From the NCBI RefSeq assembly GCF_015832195.1, contig NC_052027.1, positions 18,512,688-18,576,687 of the forward strand: a stretch of DNA of 64,000 nucleotides. Reading direction: 5' to 3'. The translations under genes and the position numbers were made by a program. The stretch comes from Motacilla alba alba (lineage: Eukaryota > Chordata > Aves > Passeriformes > Motacillidae). The notes under the pieces were generated by a model. It saw nothing but the letters and a program-made list of their open reading frames with translations. It searched no databases and was not told the DNA's origin. How positions within the stretch are numbered: position 1 is the first letter of the stretch; each line of letters begins with the position of its first letter. Below, in pieces: positions 1-12,913 of the stretch.

Positions 1-90
1 AATACATGGAATGGAATGGAATGGAATGGGATGGAATGCAAATCCCCAATGGAATACATGGAATGGAATGGAATGCAAATCTCCAATGTC
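1..90. repeat. (GGAAT)n simple repeat
   Basis: The left edge of the window is an imperfect pentamer array of GGAAT/TGGAA units, interrupted by two similar ATGCAAATC(C/T)CCAATG blocks. It probably continues to the left of the window. No gene is visible in 91-402. Confidence 0.8.
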
Positions 91-402
91 ACCCCAGCCA
101 CTGCAGCTCTCGGCTCACCTGTGACAGCCCAAAGGTTCCTGGAGTAAAGTCCAGATTTTAACACTTTGTTTGCGCAGAAACATGCGCAAATGCCCTCAGC
201 TTTTCTCTTCCGCAGGGCTGCTAACTTTATATAACCTTTCAATTCCAACAGCCCTTTACAACACAAAACCTTTACACCAACCTGCAGGCAGCAATCAGTG
301 GGACCAGCCTTCACACAGAGGCAGAAGAGCTCAGGAATATTGGATTTTGCTCCCTGTCCAGGCTGGAATTGGGTCTGGGGTCTTCAGAGGGACACGAGCA
401 GT

Positions 403-1298
403 TGTTGGTTGCTATAAGGTTCTTTATTGCATGAATACATCAGTCTCAAAGGCAAAGAGTTCAAGGTGTTAAAGTCTGGGCTAAACTATTAAAATCCATG
501 CTAAAAGCTAAAGATCCTTCTAATACGAGGGGATTTTTATACATAAAACAACCAATCAGCTAAAAGCACAATTCTAATATATTCTTTCTAAACTAATCTG
601 AACTTAATTCTAATGTGTGAAAGTAGTACAAAAGTAGTGTCAGTTCTTACCTAATAATATAGATTTAAATATATAAATTAAATTAATATATTAAATTATA
701 ATAAATTATTATTAAATTAATATAGATTTAATTATATACACTGTATAATTAATTATGTTAATAAATTGAAATAATTCCATAAATAATTGTTTATATTAAT
801 TTATATATTTAAATAAATAATCTAATTCTTATAGATATTAGTATTTTCTATTCATGCAAATGTCCTGTTTTCTTGCCTAAAATTTATGTATATAAGTTTA
901 TCTATTTACGTGAACAGTTATATTTATTTACACATATAGTGCTATCTGTTCTAGAGATGTAAGCAGAGTTTTTATTATGTTTTTGTTCTGCCTGGAGCTA
1001 AGTTACTGAACTTTAAACTGGGCCTTAGGGCCCTTATAGCTAACACAGCTTCTTAAGGCACTTAAAACGTATTTCTCCTCACTTAAAAATATAACTTACA
1101 CTTGACACTCACTTAAAACTTAAACTTACCCTTCTATTTCATATCTATGGGGCTTAATAGATCTTAATTTCTCTAAAGGCTTTAATTCAACCTCTCCTGA
1201 AGAACTCTCTGAAGAACTTGGAGAGGCTGGCAATGCAACAGCTCCCCATATGCCATGGTATACATTAAATGTGATAATGTTCAAATGCATACCTGTCA
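403..1298 (-). mobile_element. Solo LTR of an ERVL-like endogenous retrovirus
   Basis: The block starts with TG and ends with CA. It is flanked by a perfect 5-bp direct repeat GCAGT (398-402 and 1299-1303). Five-bp duplications are typical of ERVL elements. On the minus strand an AATAAA polyadenylation signal lies about 25 bases from the 3' terminus (seen as TTTATT near 422), which sets the orientation. The interior is AT-rich (640-900). No retroviral coding sequence is attached, so it is a solo LTR. Family assignment is inference from structure. Confidence 0.6.
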
Positions 1299-1353
1299 GC
1301 AGTGGACAAATGGTTTATTTAGTGGCTTTTTCTTCCCCTGGGATAATTTTCTT

Positions 1354-1355
<2 letters not shown>

Positions 1356-1394
<39 letters not shown>

Positions 1395-1441
1395 CACATA
1401 TATGTGTGTGTGTGTGTCTACATATATATATATATATATGT
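1356..1441. repeat. (TA)n/(TG)n microsatellite
   Basis: Two TA-dinucleotide runs flank a short TG run. The TA parts are self-complementary. The short open frames across it are repeat artefacts. Confidence 0.95.
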
Positions 1442-3083
1442 GAAAATATATATAAAATAAACTTGTTTGTAGGCCAAGCTTAGGTTAAATTTAATTTCTT
1501 GCCCTTCAAAGCACCCTTTTTTCAGAATGCTTTCCGCTACTAAAACTCTGCTGAACTTTACCTCAAAACAAATTTCTGTGAGGACAGCATTAATGTAAGT
1601 CGTATGAACAGAGAAATAACAAAATAACGTCAGATAAAGGCACAGACCAGGGCACAGGAAGGGGAGGAATGGAATTTTGAGTTCCAGCAGTCCCTTTCTG
1701 AGCTCAGCTCAAGCTGCTCTAGAGAAGTTTTCACCTTGAACTCCCCTCCCAGTTCCACTCCAGGGCTGCAAGAATAAGTGCACAGATGAGACCAACTTTT
1801 TATTTGAAGCAAAATAATAAAAAGTGCATGCAGTAGAAGGGGAAATCAAATGGATAAAGTGATTCCAAAAGCACTTAATCTGCCTCTGAAAGCCCTCCTG
1901 TCTCCCTGAATCCATCTTGCAATTATTAATAACCCTTTTTATCACTCATAAATATTTATTTTTTTACATAGGTTTTATACCCAGGGCAACATGGTTTTTA
2001 AAGAGACTTTTAAACCCAGGCAGGGCAATGAATTCCACAAACACCACACCTTGTGCAGAAAACAGCAGCAAAACACTGCAACAGTTTCTGGTGCTATTTT
2101 TTATGTTTTTCAAGAGTGTAAGGCATTTCTCAGTGTCCTTTTTTCCCCCCACAATTACAATCTGAGCTGTTTAACACAGATTCTCCTGGGTGGCCTGGCT
2201 GCTCTTCCTCATAGCACAGAAAATCAGTCTGACTCATGAGGAGAATTCCCAGAAGTGCTCAAGCCACATGGATGCCACCTTATATTATCATATTATCCTG
2301 AACTTAAGTTATGTATTTTACTAGAAGAGCCCTAAATTACCTAGAAAAGTGAATTTCTGTGGCTGCAGCACAAGGATCTGTGAAAAAATTTCTACCCATT
2401 ATCTACATTTTCTGCATTTTTCCATTTCAAGAGCACTGTAAGGACCAGCAAGGATGTTAAATGAAACCTGGCACCAGATTTTTGGTGTCATTTTGGTCAA
2501 ATTCACCACAACTGAGCTCAGATGCTTTGGATACAAACCACTTGGAAATATTCTAGCATTTTATCACCTCTCAGCCCTGAAAAGTTTATGAGGAGCAGCC
2601 ACAAGGAGATTTTCACTGATGGGAAGAGACTATTCCCAAAGACAGTACTTGCAAAAGAAATATGCAAAATGCTGCCAAAACCAAGCCTTAAAGTGACTCA
2701 GATTCCTTCTAAGGGCTGCAAAAACAAAGAGGAAAACAATCTCTGCCTCCAAAAGTTCCAAAACAACCCTGAGAATAGCTGAAATTCACACTTTCCTTGG
2801 AAGTTTAATTCTCTTGAAAAGGGATTTTGGAATTTTTATTGGCTTTGCCTTCAGTATTTCTTCATACATTTTCTGTGAAGGATATGTCAGCTGAAAATAA
2901 AGGTATTTGCCAGCTCTGTGTTCTCCCAAGTGCTGATGGAGCTGATGCCAACCTGCACTGAGGTTCTTGAGATGCTTTTTGGGCCATCACCACCCTCAAG
3001 AAGCATTATTGAAACCTTTCAAACACCTTGGTTCATTTTTCTCTCCCCTTAAAGCATTTTTAAGGCACAAATGTGTGATCAGT
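1442..3083. other. Intergenic, no gene seen
   Basis: Only short unrelated open frames (up to 86 codons) occur here, with no recognisable protein similarity, no splice-bordered open exon and no clear repeat. Confidence 0.6.
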
Positions 3084-3215
3084 GAATCATTTAGGTTGGA
3101 AAAGACCTCTAAGACCTCAATCACATCCAGAAATGCCAAGTCCACCACTAAATCATGTCCCTGAGTGCCACCTGCAGCTGCCTTTTAAGTGGCACAAACA
3201 CATTTATTCCTCTGT
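3084..3215 (-). mobile_element. CR1 LINE 3' fragment
   Basis: The sequence starting GAATCATTTAGGTTGGAAAAG, followed by the 'aagtccaccactaaa..atgtccct' block, is the reverse complement of the avian CR1 3' end as I know it. It is a 5'-truncated copy of the usual kind. Confidence 0.75.
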
Positions 3216-4269
3216 CACAAACAGCCTAATGGAAAATTAAAATATGAATATTTTGTTCTGGCTGTCAGGTTTCCTCCTATTGCTTCTTCAGAGCCAAGTA
3301 ATAATTAGGGGGGAAAAAGAATTTTAAAGGGGGGAAATAATCAGAGCTTTAGTGGTTCAAGGTTTGGACCCTGCACTTAGGAAACTACAGAGATCTGACA
3401 TAATCCAGAGTGCTTCCTTTTAATCACTCCTCTTGCAGCTACAGCACCTTTCCCACAAGTGATCATATTCAGAGCTTGTATAAAATCTTTTTCCTCAGAA
3501 AAGTTGTTGGTTTGGTCAGGAAGGCATCTTGGCTTTAACCATAATTCTTAGCGTGGACAGATTTCACTTTCTCACTCAAAACATCTGCAAGTTTTTGGAA
3601 TCACATCCAGTATAAAAATTAATTTAAAGTTGTTTTGGTAAGTCCAGTTAAATATGAGTACTTTTGCAGATCTTGGGTTGAATCAACTCTTATTCTACAA
3701 ATATTAAAATACCCATCAATTTCCAAACAAATCCAATCTTTTCTGTGTTTCAAGGACAAGGATCTCCTGCTCTCTGCTCTGTCAGATAAAAGAACTGGAA
3801 GCATGTGGAATCATTTATTAGAAAGGCAGCCTGATTTGAGCTGATCAGATCTTAAAGACTTGGTTTATGGAAAATAAATGTCTAATGAGAAGAAAAAAAA
3901 AAAGATTCCCAGCACTAAGAACCTGTCACAACAGCACTCATCCACCAAGCACAGAAAACTGCACTCAGACTCACAATAATATTTTCAGAATAATAGTCTC
4001 TCTGCTTTTCAGATAAATTAAAACCAGCTAAGGTTTCAGTTCTTGGAAGTGAGGCAATTTCAGTGCATTTGCTATTTTGAAATTGATTCACCTCTCAGCC
4101 ATCAAATGTGGATCTGGAGAGCAATTAGTGCCTTGAAGGTCCTTAAGAGACCTGATTTGTGCCACATTCCCACAGCAGTTTCTCACTGCAGCATCTGCTA
4201 ACCTGAGAGAAAACCTGTTTTGCACGATACTGCCTGGTTTTGTGCTGGCGTGGTTACTTCACAAACAGC
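3216..4269. other. Intergenic, no gene seen
   Basis: Ordinary AT-rich sequence with short open frames only. A small A-run sits at 3892-3903. Confidence 0.55.
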
Positions 4270-4790
4270 ACAGGACTGCTGGGGGGCATCCCTTGAGCTT
4301 TATCTGCAGCACCAGGCTCATTCAATGGTGGAGACATCAGGAAGATGGCAAAGCTCTCATACAGCCAGCAGCAGCCCAAGATTTCTTTGTTGCAGAGCAT
4401 CTTAAAAACTTTCCAGCCAACAGCACATTGCTAAAGCTCACAGACAGCTGTTCTAGCCAATCACTAAAAGCACACACTCACCTGCTGCACGCAATGCTGG
4501 CTTGCCTGCTCTCTATTAACAATACACAATGTTCCAGTATTAAACTTAACACCTTCAACTATCTTGCTAAGCTTCTTTTCCTGCAATCTTAAGGTCTGTC
4601 TGAGCCAAGCCTAACTCAAGCTATTGTTTCATGTCCTTGCTTGCTGTGTGATTGTAACTTTTATACTTTCAGACTTTGCAGATGCAGCTAGCCCTAAATT
4701 TACTGTTCTTTCTGTTTCTGAGGCCTGCCTTTACAGTTTTCTAAAAAATCTTCTTACCTTTACTATTTCCCACAGTTTGAGTTCAAAGGG
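4270..4790 (-). mobile_element. Possible degraded LTR-like segment
   Basis: The stretch around 4455-4480 (CCAATCA..TAAAAGCAC) resembles part of the LTR at 403-1298, and the whole block has a similar composition. I could not find TG/CA ends or a target-site duplication. The boundaries are approximate and the call is tentative. Confidence 0.25.
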
Positions 4791-4795
4791 ACTTT

Positions 4796-5262
4796 AAATT
4801 GTCCCTGCCATGGCAGGACACCTTCCGCTGTCCCAGGCTGCTCCAAGCCCTGTCCAGCCTGGCCTTGGGCACTGCCAGGGATCCAGGGGCAGCCCCAGCT
4901 GCTCTGGGCACCTGTGCCAGGGCCTGCCACCCTCCCAGGGAACAATTCCTGCCCAATATCCCACCCAACCCTGCCTTCTGCCAGTGGGAAGCCATTCCCT
5001 GTGTCCTGTCACTTATCATCTCTCTCCATCCTTCTTGTTGGCTCCTTCAGGCCACAGTTCAGTCACCCCAAAGCTTCTCCTGTGCAGGTGAGCAATCCCA
5101 GCCGTGCCAGCCTTTCCTCCCAGCAGAGCTGCTCCATCCTCTGCTCATCCTGGAGCCTCCTCTGGGCTCTCTGCAGCAGCTCCAGGTCCCTGCTGTGCTG
5201 GCCCAGGCTGGGGCAGCTCTGCAGGTGGGGTCTCACCTGAGCAGGGCAAGGGGGTGTTGTAC
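4796..5262 (-). mobile_element. CR1 LINE 3' fragment
   Basis: Long match in reverse orientation to CR1: the 'ctgtcccaggctgctccaag', 'gtgccagggcctgccaccct', 'gaagccattccctgtgtcct' and 'caggtggggtctcacctgag' segments occur in CR1 order. Several open frames on both strands (up to 157 codons) are CR1-derived and are not host genes. Confidence 0.85.
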
Positions 5263-5342
5263 AGCTTGTTAGAGGGCTCAGAAGAGTGAAAAATACACAA
5301 AAACTACCCAGCGTCACAGGAGGGAAAAAAATTAATAACATC

Positions 5343-5764
5343 TATTGTATTTGCAGGGACTCCCATGGCAGGAAGGAAGGAATGATGAATCTGACTCCAT
5401 GTTCTCAGAAGGCTAATTTATTATTTTAGGTTACTATAATACATTGAAGAATACTATACTAAACTATACTAAAGAATACAGACAGGAAACTTACAGAAGG
5501 CTAAAAAGATAATAATGAAACTCGTGACTCTCTCCAGAGTCTGACACAGCTTGGCCCTGACTGGCCAAAGAGTGAAAACCACTCCCAGCAGAATGCAATG
5601 AAACAATCAGCTGTGGGTAAACAATCCCCAAACACATTCCACATGAGCACAGCACAGGAGAAGCAAATGAGATGGGAATTGTTTTCCTTTTTCTCTGAGG
5701 CTTCTCAGCTTCCCAGGAGCAGAGTCTTGGGCAAAGGGATTTTTCAGAAAATATGAATGCGACA
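5343..5764 (-). mobile_element. Solo LTR, family copy 1 of 3
   Basis: About 420 bp, closely similar to the blocks at 9066-9489 and 51166-51579 over their whole length. Read on the minus strand it begins TGTCGCATTC, carries a CCAAT-type TTGGCCAGTCAGGG motif, then AATAAA, and ends in TACAATA. The flanks aacatc (left) and aatata (right) may be a decayed 6-bp duplication. Retroviral ORFs are absent. Confidence 0.8.
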
Positions 5765-8700
5765 AATATAAAATCCAACAAGAAACAGAGGATAGTTACA
5801 GGCAGCTGGAATGCTAACCATCCAGCTGGCACCTGTACAGCTATAAAGGGCACTCTGGCTTTTGCTAAAGTGGGAGGGAGTTATTGGCCAGGACTTGTTA
5901 AATTCTTACAGCTTTTCTTTGAGGTGTGAACTAGACAAGGTTGCATCTATTGCCTGCAATGGGATTTCAGGGGTCAGAAACAGCCAGCCTGGAATGCAGC
6001 TCCTGTGGCCAGCACAAAGCATCCTTTGGCTTGAGGAACACCCAAGGAAAATGGTTTGGTGAACTGAAAAGGAAACTCAGTAGTGTTCTCATCTCCAGGA
6101 TCAGCTCCACAGCATCGACACAGCACCAGATTGTTCCCAAAACCACCCCATAAGTGGTACCCAACTCACATCTCTGCAAAATCAATGTTAAACCCACTCT
6201 GCATTGCCACAGGTTTTATATTTTCATGTGGAAATGGGGCAGAAGGGAAAATGCAATTAGGAATCATAATGGAGTGTGTGAAAAAAGTCAGTATGGGCAA
6301 ATTATTAAATATTATATATATTACCTCTCATCACTTACTTGCAGTCATAAATTCATACATGTAACATTTGCTTCTTATCCTGTGAGCTGACCTTAGGAAG
6401 AAACTTAAATATGAAAAATAGGATGCCCTGAGGGAAAAAATAACAGGAGAATGACTACATTTATTTATGTAATGGGAATAAAACCGTGCTCATATCCTTC
6501 TGGCATACATAAAGCCACACAGAGGAATAGCCTCACAGTTACACACTAAATAAAATGTTTATAAATATACCCATTCATTAGGAATTATGGATCTAGCCAA
6601 TGAAAATTGCACATTTCCACTTCTCAGGGTGTTTCTCAGCATCACCAAAAATAGCATCACTAACTATTTTCCATCAGAGACCAGAAGAACTCTTCACAGG
6701 AGAACTCCACGTGCTGAGACAAGAAACTGTGAACACAGCTCAGGAACAGCCTGCTGAGAATCACCAAAAACAGGGAAAATGTGAACTCTTCCCTCCACTG
6801 CTCCTTCTGTGACCACTGCAGGCACAAAGGAGAGTAGCTCCTCAACACTGATTCATTTCTTATTTCCCTTCAATACTGAGCTCCAGAATTCCCTGAAGCT
6901 GAGCTCAGGATTTGTGTGGGATCTTGCACAGGAAATGCAATTAGCCACTGTTCCTTCCTACTGAAACCATCCCAGAAGAGTCTGAAGCACTAAATCATAA
7001 ATCAGGGAGCTCTCCTGGCAGGTCCATGTCATTCCCTACATGATTAATCGTGAATATGTCACCCAGAAGTAACGTGGGTTCATTAATATCCAACATATAT
7101 ATTGTCCACATACACACACGCGCATCCAGGATGGGTTGGACTTCCTGAGGCAAGGACAATCCTGAGGCAATTTTCAGGATGAAAAGTCTTTCAAAATCTT
7201 CCCAATGAAGAAATGTGGGGAGGGGGAAGAAGCAGCTTTTCATGCTAAAAACTCAAATGTATTTGTGAAAACAACTCAGTTTCTCTTTGCTGAATTCAGT
7301 CAAGGCCAAATTCAAGTCTCAGCTCCTCCAAGTCTCTTCAGGATCTAAAATAATTTCCTTTCCTCTTGCCCCTGGCCCCCTGCCAGTGCAAACCAATTGA
7401 ATGTTCTCATTTCCACCACCTTCCTGCCATACAGAGGGGCTGAGCATGATTTTATCTTGAACATGAAATCCTTCACAAAACACAGTTACCAAACATGAAT
7501 AACTTCCCTAAGTATCTAAAACTTAGGACTTTTGACCAGGAAAGGTGAAGTTTCTCAAGACTGCACATTCCCCCAGACTGCTTTTCAGGACACAAAACTC
7601 CTCATGTTTTCTAGGATCAATAGGACACAGATTTAAATTAATATTTTAGAAGTGTAAGTGCCAGACTTATGAGCCCTTTTCTGTGGTTTATGGTGGCTTA
7701 ATGGCTAAAAAAGAGCTCAGTGGTTCACTAAAAAAGCACTTGTGTGTTTTTAAAAGGCATCTCTGTATCAGTGCCTGGCTCACCCTTCAGCTCCAGCTAA
7801 AAGCAGATCATCTCCTGCAGACAGATGGAATTAGAAAGAACAGAATCCTCTTCCTGGCCAGTTTCTGTTCATCCACAGAGACAATCAGCCAGTATTGTCC
7901 AAAATTCATGGGCCATTACCCACCTTAACAGCTCCCCTGAGGAGGCAGGAATATAAATAACATTTGTGTTGGAAATTACAGCAATATAAAGCAAACACTC
8001 ACTCGACAGCATCAGAAGTAAAGAAAGACAGTGGAAAACAGCAAACAAAGTCCAGAATTTCTGGGAATCTCCAGCACAGCCAACTCTCAGAAGCTCAAAA
8101 GCAGAGATGCTGGAACAGTCCTTAGGAGAAGCATTAATAAGAATAATCTGTTTATGTGGTGGCTGAACATTAGAAAGCACAAACAAACCAAGGAAATCCC
8201 AAAAACATTCCCCCCACGACATGTCTCCATTCTTTACAAAAGCTATAATAAGAAAAACATTGCAGAGTCACAGATCTGAAATAGATCAAGGTTCCTTTAG
8301 TTCCTCCTTTCAGGAGCTTCCACCATGCTCCCATGTTTTGGAAACTGATTTTTCTTGTCTCTCATCGCAATCTGAAAAAAAAAAGAAACTCATCTCCACT
8401 GGAGAACACTCTGCATATCAACATCCATGCATGGAGAAATGGAAGTATTTTCACTAGGAAATATTGACTTTGATTGCATTAGAAAATTGAATTTGGTTTC
8501 TTCATTTGCCATTAATCACGGACATGACCTTTTAGTTTTTGGATTATGTTCCGTTCACAACAGGAAAGCTGCAGGGTCTGGAAGGAGGATCGTTTATTTT
8601 CACCAGAGATTCACTCTCTACCCTCTGTATCCCTATGTGGAAAAGCTCAGGCTGAGCTGAAAGACCCCAAAGAAAGGAATGATAATGAAATTTTGTCCAT

Positions 8701-9059
8701 CCTTCCCACACTGGCTTGTTCTGTGACTCAACCTCACACCCATGACCATCATAATTTGTAGGCTGGCAGTGTTCCCTGGCTCACAGCCACCCCCAAACCA
8801 TGCAAAGGGATTTAAACCACAGATGCAAACAGTGCGTTCAGGATGAAAGTATGATTTCCCACACCAAAAATTCTTCTTTTTATATTTAAACTGAATGACT
8901 AAAATAGCATTTTTAAAAGGCATTTGTAATGACATTTTCTTAGCCTTATTCCCTTGGTTAAAATGTCAGAGGTTTATTAAATATAAGCACTGCCATAATA
9001 GATTTATTTTATGGTGTTAAAAAATGTTCAAACTATTTCCAGGCTGCCCACTTCACTCC
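5765..9059. other. Intergenic, no gene seen
   Basis: About 3.3 kb with only short open frames (longest 117 codons on the minus strand at 7869-8222, unrecognised, and without bordering splice sites that I could defend). No repeats of note. Confidence 0.55.
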
Positions 9060-9065
9060 TTCCTC

Positions 9066-9489
9066 TGTTGTATCTTTGAGGTGCCCTGACGATGGAAAGA
9101 AGGAATGATGGATCTGACTCCATGTTCTCAGAAGGCTAATTTATTATTTTTATATACTGTATTATATTAAAGAATACTATACTAAAATACACTAAAGAAT
9201 ACAGAAAGGATACCTACAGAGACTAAAAAGATGATAATGAAAACTTGTGATTTTTCTCTAGAGTCTTGACACAGCTTGGCACTGATTGGCCAAAGAGTGA
9301 AAACAACTTACAGCAAAAACCAATGAAACAATCACCTGTGGGTAAACAATCTCCAAACACATTCCACAGGAGCAAAACACAGGAGAAGCAAATCAGATAA
9401 TTATTGTTTTCCTTTTCTCTGAGGCTTCTCAGCTTCCCAGGAGAAAAATCCTGGGCAAAAAGATTTTTCCAGAAAATGCGAATGCCACA
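9066..9489 (-). mobile_element. Solo LTR, family copy 2 of 3, with TSD
   Basis: Same family as 5343-5764. It starts TG and ends CA and is flanked by a perfect 6-bp duplication TTCCTC (9060-9065 and 9490-9495). A 6-bp TSD fits a beta/ERVK-type integrase. The minus strand carries the polyadenylation signal near the 3' end. Confidence 0.88.
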
Positions 9490-9495
9490 TTCCTC

Positions 9496-11202
9496 CACTT
9501 CCATTCCCAATGAATTCCCTGGAATGAATTCCCACCCTAAAGGACGACCACAACCCTTTTTAGTGTCTTACCCCATAATCTCATTTATGCAGCGCCTGAG
9601 CTTCACATTAGGGGAGCAGCGCAACACAGAGTGGCCTCCACGGAGAGGAGGTGGAATTCCCATCCCTGGAATGGGAAGGGAAATCTTTTCCTACAATTAC
9701 ACAGAGCCAGGGCTGGCCAGCTCCAGAAGGGGCAGAGTCTGGATTAGGTGTTTTCTTCCACACTGTGCAGAGCAAAGCAGAAGCCACAGGATTTCTGCCT
9801 GGAAGAGCTGGAATTGGGAGATCAGAGTGTGATAACCCAGCTCAAACAATCCACTGGAGGTGGAAGACAGAGAAGGAGCAGTTAGCTCTGGATATCTGGG
9901 AATGTGCAGCTGAGTGATTACACAAAACCTTTGTCCCTCAGCACTTTTCTTCCTCCCCTATTCCAGAACCAAGGAGCTTTCAGACACCAAAACTCCTTTT
10001 TTTCCCCCCCTCCCTGCTTATGGTTAATATATATTCAGCCCTTGTGACACAACAGAGCCCTTTGAAGGGTAGAAAGCTGTTTCTTATCTCCACTGGTTTA
10101 TCTTTGCTGCGCAGTTTCCCTGGCAGCAGTGTTTTATCCCGTGCCAGAATAAATCCCTCACTGTAAGTGCAAAGAAACACTGAGCGTATTTATAAAATAG
10201 AATAAATCTCCCTGTTTATCTGGAGCAGGGCCTCTCACAATCTGCAAGACAAGAATCAGGCAATTTCAGTCCCAAAAGCCAAGTTCTCAAGTGTTTGCAG
10301 AAGACAACTATTTTGAGATTTCTAGGGAAATTTTACCACATCAGAGATCTCTAAGGGTGTAATTGCTGTTATTATGCTCAGGAACTTGGAGTTAACTTTT
10401 CCATGTGAATGTGTTTGACCTATGGCTGAAAAACTGACCACCCAAATGGGCAGGTAGGGCATTCACCTGCACTTAAACAGATTTTCCAGAGGTACCTGGC
10501 ATGTTGAAAGTATAATGGCAATTTTATATGGGATAAAATTTTATTTTATAATTGGATTTTTATATGATTTATACATCCCAGAGCTCCATTTCTCAGAGCC
10601 CAGCACTGTCCAAACAAAACACCCACCAGACTGTTGAAAAAAACCCCAAACAAAAAAAGAAATCATTGAAGACAGATTAGCAAAGACACCGTAATATCCA
10701 CTATACCTCTATTCATTATTAAAGGCAGCAGCAGAGAAATTGCCTGTATTAAACACTTCCTGTTTATACAGCAATGCCATGGATCCACTGATAACCAAGC
10801 AACCCCCTAAGGACAAAAATAACACCCAAGCGATGAAGAAGCAGCACAAAACAAATGTGGAGTCAGAGTTCAAAGCCCAAAGCAGAACTCCTGGTCAGGG
10901 GGTATCAAACCTCACCTGCCGGACTCATTTCCTGACCCCTGAAAGGGGCTATGGCTGAGCCCATTATAAATTCATTGATAAAAACTTTTATAACTGCACA
11001 AATGGGGCCGGGACCCACCTGCCTCCTTCTGCAGCTCCATGAATGCTTGGCATGTTCTTAAGATGATTTTTTGCAGCTCAGCTTTTGCTTTGCAGATGTT
11101 TAATTTGAGACTGAGAAACATGGGCTTCATTTTCTGCTCCCAGAGTCTATAGGTGCACAGCTTCACATTTACTGTGCTCACTCAGGAATAGCCACATAAA
11201 CA
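9496..11202. other. Intergenic, no gene seen
   Basis: Ordinary sequence. An open frame of 142 codons (9404-9832) overlaps the LTR edge and is not conserved-looking. No splice-bordered exon or repeat was recognised. Confidence 0.55.
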
Positions 11203-11548
11203 TGAATAGGAATACAAATAAAAATAGGAATAGTAGAAATAATATAAATAATAGAAATATAAATAGTATAAATGTGAGCTAAATGTTTTAGTAATTTTAA
11301 AAAGAGAGACAACCAAAAAAGAGAGAGGGGGATAAAGCCAATTCAACAGGCAGTTTTTCAATGAGAAAAAAACCCAACTTGATATGAATATGAATACAAA
11401 TAAAAATATAAAAAATATAAATAATATAAATATAAAGAGTATAAATGTGAGCTAAATGTTTTAGTAATTTTAAAAAGAGAGACAACCAAAAGAGAGAGAG
11501 GGGGATAAAGCCAATTCAACTGGCAGATTTTTAATGAGGAAAAAAAAA
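11203..11548. repeat. 173-bp tandem duplication
   Basis: Two adjacent copies about 173 bp long. The shared core 'gctaaatgttttagtaattt', followed by AAAAAGAGAGACAACC and GGGGGATAAAGCCAATTCAAC, appears near 11280-11347 and again near 11453-11520. The upstream half is an AT-rich ATAAATA-type simple sequence. Confidence 0.85.
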
Positions 11549-12284
11549 AAAAGCCTTTTAAGTGAGTTTAGTGATATTAATAGTCTCCTAAATTGGCAAA
11601 TTATGCACAATAACTCAATGGTTTATGTGCATTGGAAGCAGCAAGTCATGGAGATCATTAAAGACATAAAGCTTACAGATATTTCACATGCATGCTGGCA
11701 ACAGAAGATTGCTTGCATCCAAAAGAATCATTAGAAGAAAATACAGAAAAACAACCCCAGCACATATTTTAGATATTACTAATTAGTACTTTTGGCATAA
11801 AGGGCACCAAAAAGAATTCACAAAGATTTACTCATCTGCAAGGGCAGATTAATTTGTTATTTGTTATGTATTATTTATTATTTCTATTTAATGGTTTATT
11901 ATTCATTAATTATTATTTATTGTGTATTATAAAGACTAATCTGCAAATTCAGTCAAAAATCTACTTTAATAATTCCTTGCAGTGCTCTGAAGTTTAATAG
12001 GTAGAATTAAAAACAAGAACAGTGGGCATGCAGACACAATGAACATTTAAACAAAGTTAAAAAACCCTGACAAACACTCAAACACTTGCACTATTATTAG
12101 CCTGTTGCTCAGCTTTCCCAAATAAAAAAGAAAGGTGCTGTAAATCAAGAGGGCTCCATGTCTCCGACCATAATCCATTTGCTTTGTTTGAAATTCCATC
12201 AGAGCTTGTTTGAAACAGGATTTCTTCAGAATCCTCCAGCAAAAGGAGTTTGGCTTGGAAGGTTTTTAAGAGGAAGCTTGGAAA
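11549..12284. other. Intergenic, no gene seen
   Basis: AT-rich sequence with a TTATTAT-rich stretch at 11850-11940. No gene recognised. Confidence 0.55.
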
Positions 12285-12341
12285 GCCTGCTACATTTGTA
12301 AGAGCCTGCCACATTTGTGAGAGCCCGCTACATTTGTGAGA
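12285..12341. repeat. 19-bp x 3 tandem repeat
   Basis: Three units of GCCTGCTACATTTGTAAGA with one or two changes each. The 160-codon minus-strand open frame that crosses it (12078-12560) has no recognised similarity. Confidence 0.8.
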
Positions 12342-12611
12342 GTATTTTGTGAAACTCTTACCATAAGCCTCTGTGAGTTTGTTCACGTTATGACAACTTC
12401 TGTAGCTTTGCCTGGCAATATAAACTACAATTTCAAAATAAATGCAGAGCTCTGGGCATGAGACAATGGAGGCACATCCCCCGAGCTCCTTGCTGTGACA
12501 ACTGGGGCTCTTCAGCTGTGTGACCAGTGGGGTGTCCAGGGACAGGGAGGCCAGTGGCATCCTGGGGACATCAGGCAGAGCATTCCCAGCAGGTCAGGGA
12601 ATGCCCTCTGG

Positions 12612-12743
12612 CCTGCCCTGGGGACACATCTGGAATGATCCTGCCCCTCTGGCCAGCCCTGGGGGCACATCCGGGGCGATCCTGCCCACCTGCCCAGCCT
12701 GTGAGGCACATCTGGAATGATCCTGCCCCTCTGCCCAGCCCTG
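12612..12743. repeat. 41-bp x 3 minisatellite
   Basis: Three GC-rich units with period 41, marked by 'gaatgatcctgcc', 'gggcgatcctgcc' and 'gaatgatcctgcc' at 12633, 12674 and 12715. It abuts the CR1 fragment that follows. Confidence 0.85.
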
Positions 12744-12749
12744 AGCAGA

Positions 12750-12913
12750 GACCAGAGAGGCTGTGGGGTCTCCTCCCTGGGGATATTCCAGAGCTGTGTG
12801 CACACAATGCCATCCATGTGCCCTGGGATGGCCCTGCTGGAGCAGGGAGGTGGCACTAGCTGAGCCCTGTGGTCACTCCCAGCCCGAGCCATGCTGGGAC
12901 TCTGTGATTTACT
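12750..12913 (+). mobile_element. CR1 LINE 3' fragment
   Basis: The segments 'gtggggtctcctccctgg', 'gatattcca', 'gagcagggaggtggcacta' and the end 'atgctgggactctgtgatt' match the avian CR1 3' terminus in direct orientation. Confidence 0.8.

Noticed and set aside
5491..5853. 120-codon minus-strand frame, and a similar 119-codon frame at 51263-51622
   Set aside because: Both lie inside copies of the same solo LTR, so their similarity to each other reflects the repeat and not a conserved protein.
12078..12560. 160-codon minus-strand open frame
   Set aside because: Unrecognised, crosses a 19-bp tandem repeat, and has no start context or splice borders that I can defend.
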